Source of the DNA: Microvirga puerhi
GTDB taxonomy: Bacteria > Pseudomonadota > Alphaproteobacteria > Rhizobiales > Beijerinckiaceae
DNA length: 64,000 nt
NCBI RefSeq assembly: GCF_020089865.1
Contig: NZ_JAIRBM010000022.1
Location: 1 to 64,000, forward strand
Direction: 5' to 3'
In this document: positions 37,510 to 48,099 of the stretch, in pieces
How positions within the stretch are numbered: position 1 is the first letter of the stretch
How the letters are laid out: the number at the start of each line of letters is the position of its first letter
Translations under genes and position numbers: made by a program
The notes under the pieces: generated by a model
The model's input: the letters and a program-made list of their open reading frames with translations, nothing else
What the model was told of the DNA's origin: nothing
The model's database searches: none

Positions 37510-37827
37510 ATGGACCAGCCCTATAGCATCGTCGCCGACTGGCTCTCCAAATTCCACATCTGGCCGGAATTCATCCAGGCCCTGTGGGTCATCGCGATCC
37601 CGGTGACGGTGCTCGGCACGGCGTGGATCATGATGCGGGGCGTGAGGGAGATTGTGGTGGCGGCGCGTGGGGAGGGGCGGGGGCGGATGGCTTACGGTGT
37701 GATCCGAGAAGGCGGAAATCGTTTGCTGTCGTCTCATCAGCCCGTCATCTCACCCGCATCGTCATCCCCGGCCTTGAGCCGGGGATCCACGTCTTTCGCG
37801 CGAAATGACGAAATGCCTCGTGGATAA
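37510..37827 (+). CDS. small membrane protein under switch-like leader
   Basis: The 105-residue product starts MDQPYSIVADWLSKFHIWPEFIQ and has one hydrophobic helix (ALWVIAIPVTVLGTAWIMM). A short basic segment follows (RGVREIVVAARGEGRGR). The last 22 or so residues (ISPASSSPALSRGS and on) are encoded by a copy of the palindromic repeat, so the original C-terminus was probably shorter. The ribosome site GAGGAG is well placed but can be covered by the leader. No known family is recognised; N-terminal amphipathic helix plus single span suggests a small membrane-associated regulator or subunit. Confidence 0.65.
   Translation: MDQPYSIVADWLSKFHIWPEFIQALWVIAIPVTVLGTAWIMMRGVREIVVAARGEGRGRMAYGVIREGGNRLLSSHQPVISPASSSPALSRGSTSFARNDEMPRG
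37760..37796 (+). repeat. palindromic repeat copy a
   Basis: The core at 37764-37786 is ATCCCCGGC-CTTGA-GCCGGGGAT: 9-bp arms and a 5-nt loop. It is flanked by CGTC on the left and CCACGTC on the right, which give it a direction. It lies inside the 3' end of the small membrane-protein gene and encodes its last residues. Confidence 0.85.
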
Positions 37828-37868
37828 TGTCGACTCCTACGCTGTCTTGCCCAACGGCGCCGAACAAA

Positions 37869-37902
37869 GACGTGGATGGCCGGGTCAAGCCCGGCCATGG
37901 CG
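37869..37902 (-). repeat. palindromic repeat copy b
   Basis: The core at 37876-37898 is ATGGCCGGG-TCAAG-CCCGGCCAT with GACGTGG on its left, so the element is inverted relative to copy a. Copies a and b are about 90 bp apart and face each other. It lies 40 bp upstream of the GIY-YIG gene. Confidence 0.85.
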
Positions 37903-37938
37903 AGTGGTGTTGGGATTGAAACTTAGTATCTTTCGTCC

Positions 37939-38232
37939 ATGCAGAAGGGCGGTTGGGTCTATCTCATGTCCAACAGGCGCAACGGCACGCTTTACATCGG
38001 CGTGACCAGCGAACTTTCTCGCCGAGTCTGGCAGCATCGCGAGAGCCAAATTAAAGGGTTCACCAAACGCTACGGGCTCAAGCTTCTCGTCTATTACGAA
38101 TGGTTCGAGGATATCCGCGATGCGATCCAGCGCGAGAAGACCATGAAGCACTGGCCCCGCGCCTGGAAGGTCCGCCTCGTCCACGCCATGAACCCGACAT
38201 GGGACGACCTCTACGAGACGCTGAACCAGTAG
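37939..38232 (+). CDS. GIY-YIG nuclease family protein
   Basis: The 97-residue protein is a complete single-domain GIY-YIG nuclease of the UPF0213/YhbQ-like type. GWVYLMSNRRNGTLYIGVTSELSRRVWQHRE holds the GIY and YIG equivalents (VYL and YIG) and the catalytic Arg. IQREKTMKHWPRAWKVRLV has the catalytic Glu, and NPTWDDLYE is the usual end. Such proteins nick DNA. Here it is surrounded by five copies of a palindromic repeat, two on its left and three on its right, which suggests a link between nuclease and repeats. The ATG lacks a strong ribosome site. Confidence 0.85.
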   Translation: MQKGGWVYLMSNRRNGTLYIGVTSELSRRVWQHRESQIKGFTKRYGLKLLVYYEWFEDIRDAIQREKTMKHWPRAWKVRLVHAMNPTWDDLYETLNQ

Positions 38233-38311
38233 GCACTGCGCCTGTTCTTCATCCGCGTCATAGGCGGGCTCGTCCCGACTATCACATCTTTGGATCCACA
38301 GCACCCGAAAG

Positions 38312-38344
38312 GCGTGGATCCCCGGGACAAGCCCGGGGATGACG
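38312..38344 (-). repeat. palindromic repeat copy c
   Basis: The core at 38318-38340 is ATCCCCGGG-ACAAG-CCCGGGGAT, preceded by GCGTGG and followed by GACG. The loop and flanks show the same orientation as copy b. It lies 85 bp past the GIY-YIG stop codon. Confidence 0.85.
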
Positions 38345-38435
38345 CTGCTAACGAAGTTGTCTCTAAAACTGGAGCATCAAGCCGCGCCCGTCGCGTCCTC
38401 TTTTCTAGAGCGGACTCACTGCTGCCCTACTCTCC

Positions 38436-38469
38436 CGTCATGCCCGGACTTGATCCGGGCATCCACGAC
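38436..38469 (+). repeat. palindromic repeat copy d
   Basis: The core at 38440-38462 is ATGCCCGGA-CTTGA-TCCGGGCAT with CGTC before and CCACGAC after. It has the same direction as copy a and forms an inverted pair with copy c. Confidence 0.85.
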
Positions 38470-38585
38470 TTCCTCGCCGCGACAAGATGTGAAGACCTTG
38501 AGCCGTACGGATTGGCTGCTCCGTTTTTTAGCCGTACTGCGTTTCAGAGGGAGCTAAGGGCCGAAAGAGCTGCTTGGTATCGCTT

Positions 38586-39128
38586 TTAGGATGAGAACTG
38601 CTCGTCCTCGATGCTCTCCGGCTCATTTTGAACCATCCTGCGGATGAGTGCGAGGCAATGTTCATAGCTCTTCCAGGGATTGAGATGTGCACCTAGGAGA
38701 TCATCCACCGGAAGGGATGACAGATCGCAATTCTCTTTCGCTGCTAGAAAGTCAAATGCAGAATAAATGACTCGTCTAAATTTGTGTTTTTGCGCTTCTT
38801 GCTCATATGCCGAAAGCGTATCTCCGTTATCATAAATATCATTGAAGATACTGTTGGCAACGGCGATCTGAAGAAGTGCGCCTTTTGTCGAGTTTGCTCT
38901 GAGTGTGGTGAGGTTGTCGATCATGATAGTATATCGGTGATAGAGTTCCTTCTCTTCGCTCTCCATATAAATCGACGCTGATCCTGATGCATTGCGCCGA
39001 TCACAATCCAGTTGCTCGCACCGGTCAATACTTCTCTTGATTTCCTCGCCCATTTTTACAACCAAATCGCATTCTGCGGAAAGTGAGTGAAGCGCAATTG
39101 CCTGGGAGCGATTGAGCTGTACGGTCAT
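38586..39128 (-). CDS. orphan hypothetical protein, 180 aa, AT-richer than neighbours
   Basis: The product is soluble, helical and rich in charged residues. LNRSQAIALHSLSAECDLVVKMGEEIKRSIDRCEQ is a long helix, followed by MESEEKELYHRYTIMIDNLTTLRAN and a compact C-terminal part (VDDLLGAHLNPWKSYEHCLALIRRM). The ATG is preceded by GAGAGGA. Codon use is visibly richer in A/T third positions than the flanking genes, which suggests acquisition. It lies between repeat copies d and e. No family is recognised. Confidence 0.65.
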   Translation of the reverse strand: MTVQLNRSQAIALHSLSAECDLVVKMGEEIKRSIDRCEQLDCDRRNASGSASIYMESEEKELYHRYTIMIDNLTTLRANSTKGALLQIAVANSIFNDIYDNGDTLSAYEQEAQKHKFRRVIYSAFDFLAAKENCDLSSLPVDDLLGAHLNPWKSYEHCLALIRRMVQNEPESIEDEQFSS

Positions 39129-39445
39129 GACAGGTCCTCTCGACATTTCAAGTTTCGACAAAGTCAAACTGACAATCAAAGAGGCTTTGAAGGAGCTGGC
39201 GTTATGCCACTATGTGAACTGCAAGGAGTTTAGTATTTGCAGCCTCAAATCGCTTGAATTTAGGGCCGTCGCTCAGTGCGTGTAACGTTTTAAAGATAAG
39301 GCTCGTATTTCGCGCTCAGGAATGAACAGAATTCCGTTATATCCGCATTTGATGCGCTCGCGCCCTTTCATCCTGAACGCAAAGACGTAGATGGCCGGGA
39401 CGAGCCCGGCCATGACGGCACTGTTTGAGTGGGGTTGAGGAGGGC
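39129..39445. other. 317-bp stretch with palindromic repeat copy e
   Basis: The region separates the orphan gene's promoter from the 3' end of uvrA. It is AT-richer than average and holds repeat copy e. No gene is supported in it. Confidence 0.45.
39384..39417 (-). repeat. palindromic repeat copy e
   Basis: The core at 39391-39413 is ATGGCCGGG-ACGAG-CCCGGCCAT with GACGTAG on its left and GACGG on its right. It has the same orientation as copies b and c. It lies 33 bp past the uvrA stop codon, where it could also serve as a terminator hairpin. Confidence 0.85.
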
Positions 39446-42409
<2,964 letters not shown>

Positions 42410-42521
42410 GGCCAGCTCAGCTTCGTAGAGGAGGGATCCTGCCTCGTTGGGCGGATACCGGATATGGGATCGGACCACCCGCCACCGCAATGCGGCGGAT
42501 GATTCCAGGTCCACAATCCTA

Positions 42522-42536
42522 GAACAAAGAGGGTAC
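42522..42536 (-). promoter_or_regulatory. degenerate LexA-like box upstream of uvrA
   Basis: On the minus strand GTAC-CCTCTTT-GTTC differs by one base from the alphaproteobacterial SOS box GTTC-N7-GTTC. It lies in the uvrA promoter region, where an SOS box is expected from known biology. The mismatch lowers certainty. Confidence 0.4.
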
Positions 42537-42695
42537 GTCGGGCAATGGGGCGGAAGGACCCGGGGTCATCCTCCTGTGAGGAGCCAATTCACGTTCTTTG
42601 CAACCGCCCCTTCCCAAAGGTGCGATTGGACACATAACGATATTCAGTTACATGAAATTGTTCATGTATCGCAATTGTCACCACGAGAGTGAATT

Positions 42696-44321
42696 ATGGC
42701 TACATTTCGTAATGTTCCGGGAAGCGGCTACGGCAATCCCTATGTTGATTCGCTCATTTGGGGCGGCAAGGCCTGGGACGTGTCCCCCGAGAACCCTATT
42801 CTCGTCTACCTCGCGCAGGGTGATGACTACAAGGCCACGGGTACACTGCATCCTGCGCCTCCCGAGGATTGGTTGACGGACCCGACTTACATCACGAGCT
42901 GGCGTGATTACTATATCTCCGCCTTCTCTGATGCAATCGACCTCTATTCGAGCGTGGCCAACGTCCACTTTGCGCAGGTGGACGACATCCACAGCGCCGA
43001 CATCGTGTGGTGGTGGTATGGCGGCATGGGCAACGTTGCCGGGTGGCATGAGTCGCCTGACGAGAGCGATAGTTATACTCAGCGCTGGGGCATCTTTAAC
43101 AGTTTCACGCAGAGTGAGTTTCAATTCGGCGGTCGTGGCCTTGCGAACATCATCCATGAGGTCGGCATTGGTCTGGGATTGGCCCAGCCCCATAATGGTG
43201 GCGTTCTAGACGACGCCAGCCGGTTCCCAGGCGTAAACGGGCCGAGCGATCTGGGCGATTTCGGCCTGAATCAGACCATCTATACGCAGATGTCCTACAA
43301 CGATGGGTTCAATGCGGCGCCGGCCGATGCAGAAGATGGAATGTACGGCTATCAGGGGGGATTAGGCGCCTTCGACATCGCGGCGTTGCAGGCCCTCTAC
43401 GGCGCTAACATGGACACCGCGACGGGCGACAATGTCTACACGCTGCCGATCGCGAATGCCCGCGGCACGGGCTGGAGTGCGATCTGGGATGCCGGCGGAA
43501 ACGATACGATCAGCGCAGTGGGCTCAAGGGCAGGCGTGACCATCGACCTGCGCGCTGCCACGCTGCAGGCGAATGATCCTCATGCGGGCGGCTATATCTC
43601 GGAACAGAATGGGGTTTCCGGCGGGTTCACCATCGCCAAAGGCGTTGTGATCGAGAATGCGACCGGCAGTTCCTACGACGACATCTTGATCGGCAACAGC
43701 GCGACCAACGTCCTCAACGGAGGGGCGGGGAATGACATCTATTATGTCGACTCGCCGAGCGATGTCGTCATCGACTCCGGAGGTGTCGACACGGTCTATG
43801 CGACGTTCGACTTCTCCAATCCTGCCATTGAGAATGTCTATGTGAACGGCGTTCTCAAGACGGGCACCGCTCCCGTCGTCAACGGTTTCCAAATTCTCAA
43901 GGGCGGGACCAAGAGTGACGTCCTGGTCGGCAGAGCAGGCAGCGACAAAATCTACGGCGGCCTGGGCAAGGACGTGATGACGGGCGGAGCGGGAAAGGAT
44001 ATCTTTGTATTCAATACAAAGCCCAGTAAGGCCAACATGGATAAGATCACGGACTTCAACGTGAAGGACGATACGATCTGGCTTGACAATAATTACATGA
44101 CTAAGCTTGGTAAAGGCACTGAGCCTAAGCCTGGAAAGCTCAACAAGGCATTCTTTACGATTGGGCCGAAAGCCAAGGACAAGAACGATTACCTTGTCTA
44201 TGACAACAAGAAGGGCGTTCTGTATTACGACGCCGATGGATCAGGTGCAGGCAAGGCGGTCGAGATCACGACCCTCAAGAAGGGTCTCAAGATGACCTAT
44301 CTCGACTTCATGGTCATCTGA
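42696..44321 (+). CDS. serralysin-like RTX protein with broken zinc site (pseudo-protease)
   Basis: The 541-residue protein follows the serralysin layout: metzincin domain (about 30-230), RTX calcium-binding turns (about 330-430) and a C-terminal secretion module. The zinc motif should read HExGHxxGxxH. Here residues 154-166 read HEVGIGLGLAQPH, so the second ligand is Ile158 and the third is Gln164. His154, Glu155 and the Met-turn (QMSY, Met199) remain. A frame this long without stops suggests a kept, probably non-catalytic protein. No signal peptide is seen; type I secretion is expected from the C-terminus. The last 70 or so residues are almost the same as in the next RTX gene. Confidence 0.85.
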   Translation: MATFRNVPGSGYGNPYVDSLIWGGKAWDVSPENPILVYLAQGDDYKATGTLHPAPPEDWLTDPTYITSWRDYYISAFSDAIDLYSSVANVHFAQVDDIHSADIVWWWYGGMGNVAGWHESPDESDSYTQRWGIFNSFTQSEFQFGGRGLANIIHEVGIGLGLAQPHNGGVLDDASRFPGVNGPSDLGDFGLNQTIYTQMSYNDGFNAAPADAEDGMYGYQGGLGAFDIAALQALYGANMDTATGDNVYTLPIANARGTGWSAIWDAGGNDTISAVGSRAGVTIDLRAATLQANDPHAGGYISEQNGVSGGFTIAKGVVIENATGSSYDDILIGNSATNVLNGGAGNDIYYVDSPSDVVIDSGGVDTVYATFDFSNPAIENVYVNGVLKTGTAPVVNGFQILKGGTKSDVLVGRAGSDKIYGGLGKDVMTGGAGKDIFVFNTKPSKANMDKITDFNVKDDTIWLDNNYMTKLGKGTEPKPGKLNKAFFTIGPKAKDKNDYLVYDNKKGVLYYDADGSGAGKAVEITTLKKGLKMTYLDFMVI

Positions 44322-44367
44322 CGCAAGCAACGTCTCCAGTCGCCACTCGACGACATCCAAGCAAAAT

Positions 44368-44401
44368 CGTGAGCGCCGTGGACAACACCACGGCGCTCAC
44401 G
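44368..44401. terminator. 14-bp perfect hairpin after serralysin-like gene
   Basis: CGTGAGCGCCGTGG and CCACGGCGCTCACG pair fully around ACAACA. It begins 47 bp after the gene's stop codon. There is no T-run on the plus strand; ATTTT follows it on the minus strand. A terminator or transcript-stabilising hairpin is likely. Confidence 0.6.
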
Positions 44402-44574
44402 ATGCTGTCGATCGTCTGGTCGACTGGAGGGGAAATACTGTCCTGGAAGGCCTTCGGCCGGAGGGACGGCATTCCGTCGCAGCAGGATTTTGCAAAGGGA
44501 ATACGGGGAGGCAAGGGCTTACGTTACCGTTGACGCCAAGATATATCGTTATAGACGTGAACGGATGACTTCCC

Positions 44575-46833
44575 ATGTATCTTGCTCTTCAATCCTTTGG
44601 TCTCGTTGCTCCCTCTCCCCTGGTGACTGCCGCCTCAGTCAATAAGAACGGCGATCTCAGCACCGCCAACACCTTCGCTTCCGGGGCCAGTGCGGACGGG
44701 CGCTATGTCGTGCTCCTAGGCGGATCGACCAACTTCGTTGACGGCATGTCCGGGACGACGACGGAGGTCTATCGGAAGGACATGGTGACAGGCGCTATCG
44801 CCCATGTCTCCACGGCCACGAATGGCGGTCAAAGCACTGACGACAGCTATGGAACCTCGATCACGCCCGACGGGCGGTACGTGGCGTTTACTAGCATCGC
44901 CAACAACCTTGTCGCTGGCGACACCAATTTTGCCTCCGACATCTTCCGGAAGGATCTCGTCACAGGCGAGATGGTCCGTGTTTCCACGACAGCCGATAAT
45001 GAGCAAAGCTTCGGCAATGCGGGCTATACCGCTATCAGCGCCGATGGTCGCTATGTGGTCTTCATGAGTGAGGCCAGCGATCTCGTGGCGGAAGACGAAA
45101 ACGGCAGCATCGACGTCTTCCGAAAAGATCTAGAAACGGGAGCCATTGTTGCGGTCTCGACTGCAGCCGATGGGACCTTCGGCGATGACAATAGCTATAA
45201 TTTCTCCATATCACCGAACGGACGTTATGTCGTCTTCATGAGCGAATCCACCAATCTTGTTGGAGGCTCGCCTATAGCAACGACCGAGGTCTACCTGAAG
45301 GATCTGGCCAACAACTCGATCGTTCGTGTTGCCTCTGCAGGAACGGGTAACCAAGCGAGTCTTGACAGCGGTAGCTCCACTGCTGTGAGCCCCGATGGAC
45401 GCTATGTGTATTTCAGGAGCGAGGACAGTACCCTTGTTCCAAACGACACGAACGATGCCGCTGATATCTTCCGCAAAGATATGGTGACCGGTCAGGTCAT
45501 CCGCGTCTCGACCGCTGCGGAGGGTGCTCAAGGCGACGGCAGCAGCAACGGTTTCTTCGTAAGCGCCGACGGCCGCTATGTGGTGTTCGACAGCGTGGCG
45601 TCTAACCTGGTCGCTGACGACGCAAACGGGGTCTCGGACGTCTTTCGAAAGGATCTCATAACCGGACAAGTCATTCGTCTCTCAGTGGATGCTCAAGGAA
45701 CTGAGCTCACCGATTACAGCATCCTTTCAGCCATTACTGCCGATGGGCGTCATGCATTCTTCAATACGGGCAGTAAGGTGGAGAGCCGCGACAATGGTGA
45801 AAATCTCGACGTCTATCGCGCCGATGCCGAGATGATTCAAAACGGTCAGGCCGCTCAAGACGGTCGCTTCGTCGAGGCGACATTCGGTGTCGGCAATGCG
45901 TCCAGTGCGGCCATCGCCTGGGGGGATGGAACTGTCGAAAACCTCAATCCCAACAACGGCAAGGTCCATGCATCCCACGTCTATGAGTCTCGTACGACCA
46001 AGGCCGCCGTGGTCTCCGTCCATGAGAGCGGGCAAAGCTGGGACGTGCCCTATACGGTGAATATATCCAACGGCACGATGGTCCGCGATACCGTGCGGGC
46101 CGATACACTCTCCGGAGGTGATGGAGCAGATCGGCTGAACGGGGACGCATATTACAATCAGCTGGTCGGGAATGCCGGCGATGATACGCTCGATGGCAGT
46201 GCTGGCGGGGACCTGATGTTCGGAGGTCCCGGTAATGACACCTATTATGTCGATGACGCGGGCGACAGGATCGTAGAGCAGGTCGATGCGGGCCTGGACC
46301 AAGTCATCACGACCGTCAGCCAGAATCTGTGGGATGATGTCGAGAATCTCACTGCAATCGGCTCAGCGGCCGTCACACTCTCCGGAAACAATCTCGGCAA
46401 CACGATCACCGGCAACGCGGGCAAAAATATCATCAAGGGCGAAGCCGGTAACGACAAGCTCAATGGCAAAGCAGGTATCGACACGTTGTATGGCGGGGCG
46501 GGCAAGGACGTGTTCGTGTTCAACACGGCATTGAACAAGAAGACCAACCTCGACAAGATCGTCGACTTCAATGCCAAGGACGACACGCTCTGGCTGGACA
46601 ATGCGGTGTTCAAGAAGCTCGGCAAAGGCACGGAATTGAAGCCGGGCAAGCTCAACAAGGCGTTCTTCACCATTGGCGATCACGCCAAGGACAAGAACGA
46701 TTACCTGATCTACGACACCAAGAAAGGCGTGCTCTCTTACGACGCCGATGGCTCGGGTAAGGGCAAGGCGGTTGAGATCACCACCCTCAAGAAGGGCCTC
46801 AAGATGACCTATCTCGACTTCATGGTCATCTGA
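44575..46833 (+). CDS. RTX protein with seven-bladed beta-propeller
   Basis: The 752-residue protein has seven repeats of 56-60 residues between about 33 and 430. Each repeat follows the pattern (S/T)xDGRYVxFxSxxxNLVxxDxNxxxDVFRKDLxTGxxxRVSTAADG, a TolB/PD40-type blade; the seventh is degenerate. A PKD-like strand region follows (AIAWGDGTVENLNP). RTX nonapeptides GGDGADRLNGD, VGNAGDDTLDGSAGGD and FGGPGNDTYYVDDAGD come next. The last 105 residues match the C-terminal module of the preceding RTX gene. No N-terminal signal is seen, so type I secretion with calcium-induced folding outside is expected. The ligand of the propeller is unknown. Confidence 0.85.
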   Translation: MYLALQSFGLVAPSPLVTAASVNKNGDLSTANTFASGASADGRYVVLLGGSTNFVDGMSGTTTEVYRKDMVTGAIAHVSTATNGGQSTDDSYGTSITPDGRYVAFTSIANNLVAGDTNFASDIFRKDLVTGEMVRVSTTADNEQSFGNAGYTAISADGRYVVFMSEASDLVAEDENGSIDVFRKDLETGAIVAVSTAADGTFGDDNSYNFSISPNGRYVVFMSESTNLVGGSPIATTEVYLKDLANNSIVRVASAGTGNQASLDSGSSTAVSPDGRYVYFRSEDSTLVPNDTNDAADIFRKDMVTGQVIRVSTAAEGAQGDGSSNGFFVSADGRYVVFDSVASNLVADDANGVSDVFRKDLITGQVIRLSVDAQGTELTDYSILSAITADGRHAFFNTGSKVESRDNGENLDVYRADAEMIQNGQAAQDGRFVEATFGVGNASSAAIAWGDGTVENLNPNNGKVHASHVYESRTTKAAVVSVHESGQSWDVPYTVNISNGTMVRDTVRADTLSGGDGADRLNGDAYYNQLVGNAGDDTLDGSAGGDLMFGGPGNDTYYVDDAGDRIVEQVDAGLDQVITTVSQNLWDDVENLTAIGSAAVTLSGNNLGNTITGNAGKNIIKGEAGNDKLNGKAGIDTLYGGAGKDVFVFNTALNKKTNLDKIVDFNAKDDTLWLDNAVFKKLGKGTELKPGKLNKAFFTIGDHAKDKNDYLIYDTKKGVLSYDADGSGKGKAVEITTLKKGLKMTYLDFMVI

Positions 46834-46953
46834 GTGGAAGCCTTCATCATCTCTTGGCTTAAACGGGTAGGGTCGTGAGTGCCGCCTATCTCTGATATGA
46901 TGGCACCGATACGATTAATGGGGCTGGGCGTTGCCTTTTGGGGAGGTTACGTC

Positions 46954-47304
46954 ATGAACGTTGTTCGAATATCGGTTCTCACGTCGACGGCTTTTATTCT
47001 CTCGACGCTGTCCAGCTTTGCCGGGCCGTGCGCCACGGCCATCGACCGGGTGCAGGCCCAACTCGACGCTCGGATCGACGCCACGGCAGGGGTGGGTCCG
47101 GCTGCTCGTGAAAGCTCGGGCGCGCTCCTCCACCACCAGCCGACTCCAGGTTCGATCGCCGGTGCTGAGCAGAAACTGGGCGAAGGAAAGTCCCTTGAGG
47201 TTGCTGTAGCCTCCCTCTCCCGCGCGAGGGAGGCCGATAAAGCTGGGAATAAAGAGGCTTGCGACCAAGCCTTGGCGGAGGCGCAGCGGGCCATCGCACC
47301 ATAA
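46954..47304 (+). CDS. small periplasmic helical protein, unknown function
   Basis: The 116-residue product has a signal peptide ending SSFAG and two cysteines in the mature part (GPCATA and KEACDQ), a probable disulfide. A helix-rich middle (AIDRVQAQLDARID, EQKLGEGKSLEVAVASLSRAREADKAGNKEACDQALAEAQRAI) completes it. A GGAGG site precedes the ATG. An earlier in-frame start adds 25 residues of a different character. Similar proteins seem to occur in Rhizobiales, but no function is known. Confidence 0.7.
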   Translation: MNVVRISVLTSTAFILSTLSSFAGPCATAIDRVQAQLDARIDATAGVGPAARESSGALLHHQPTPGSIAGAEQKLGEGKSLEVAVASLSRAREADKAGNKEACDQALAEAQRAIAP

Positions 47305-47352
47305 TTTGCTGGAAGACAGTCTGAGCGGGTCATTTATTGGGGACAGGGCTGT

Positions 47353-47413
47353 GCAGAACCTGAGCCGCGGCTTGTTCTGCCGAGCGAGGGGCGACAGAAC
47401 AGCCTGAGCGAAC
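47353..47413. promoter_or_regulatory. repeated CAGAAC/GTTCTG motifs in ssb leader
   Basis: CAGAAC occurs at 47354 and 47395, GTTCTG at 47374 and a GAAC at 47410. GCAGAAC and GTTCTGC form an inverted repeat around AGCCGCGGCT, itself self-complementary. CAGAAC-CTGAGC and CAGAAC-AGC-CTGAGC form a near direct repeat. The GAAC/GTTC halves recall SOS half-sites, but no pair has the standard seven-base spacing. Confidence 0.35.
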
Positions 47414-47426
47414 AGGAGACGCCCCG

Positions 47427-47933
47427 ATGGCAGGCAGTGTGAACAAGGTGATATTGGTCGGCAACCTGGGGCGTGACCCTGAGGTGCGGCGTCTGAACTC
47501 GGGCGAGCCGGTGGTGAACCTGCGGATTGCGACCTCTGAGACCTGGAAGGACAAGGCGTCGGGCGAACGCAAGGAGAAGACCGAGTGGCACTCGGTGGTG
47601 ATCTTCAACGAGAACTTGGCGCGGGTGGCGGAGCAGTACCTGAAGAAAGGCTCGAAGGTTTACATCGAGGGCCAGCTGCAGACGCGCAAGTGGCAGGACC
47701 AGCAGGGCCAGGAGAAGTACACCACCGAGGTGGTGCTGCAGCGGTTCCGCGGCGAATTGACGATTCTCGACAGCCGCGGTGGCGGTTCGGGCGAGTATGA
47801 GGAGGAGGCGGGGCAGATCAGCCGCGGCGGCGAGTTCGGGCGTTCCTCGCCGATGGAGCGGCCGGCGCCGGCTCAGGCCTCCGGTGGCGCACCCTCCCGC
47901 TTCTCCGATATCGACGACGATATCCCGTTCTAG
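47427..47933 (+). CDS. ssb: single-stranded DNA-binding protein
   Basis: SSB coats single-stranded DNA in replication and repair. The 168-residue protein has the OB-fold ([39 protein letters not shown]...[10 protein letters not shown]), the [18 protein letters not shown] block, a Gly-rich flexible linker and the conserved acidic tip DDDIPF that recruits partners. It is complete and normal in length. In many alphaproteobacteria ssb is next to uvrA; here two RTX genes and a small secreted protein separate them. Confidence 0.97.
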   Translation: MAGSVNKVILVGNLGRDPEVRRLNSGEPVVNLRIATSETWKDKASGERKEKTEWHSVVIFNENLARVAEQYLKKGSKVYIEGQLQTRKWQDQQGQEKYTTEVVLQRFRGELTILDSRGGGSGEYEEEAGQISRGGEFGRSSPMERPAPAQASGGAPSRFSDIDDDIPF

Positions 47934-47973
47934 GACAAAGGCACGTAACCAGTTATCTGAAGCTTTCTGCCGT

Positions 47974-47999
47974 CGAGCCGGGCCTTGTGTCCCGGCTCG
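47974..47999 (+). terminator. hairpin after ssb
   Basis: CGAGCCGGG and CCCGGCTCG form perfect 9-bp arms around CCTTGTGT, 40 bp after the ssb stop. There is no T-run, so it may be a weak terminator or an RNA-stabilising hairpin. Confidence 0.5.
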
Positions 48000-48099
48000 G
48001 GCACGGCGGCCATGCGCCGGGAATTGGTGACAGGCCCGGCCGCGCCGTTTAAGAACCTCGGCGAACCTTTTCCCTTCGTTTCTGGAACCCGACCTCGCC

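Larger units (their letters stand above)
38233..38585. other. 353-bp stretch with palindromic repeat copies c and d
   Basis: No gene is supported. Apart from the two repeat copies, the sequence is short unique spacer. Several overlapping frames arise from the repeats and lack ribosome sites. Confidence 0.5.

Noticed and set aside
38339..38589. Plus-strand frames over repeat copies c and d
   Set aside because: They arise from the palindromes, lack ribosome sites and have no recognisable product.
37760..39417. CRISPR array
   Set aside because: The repeats are palindromic with changing stems, irregular spacing and genes between them; there are no regular spacers and no cas genes.
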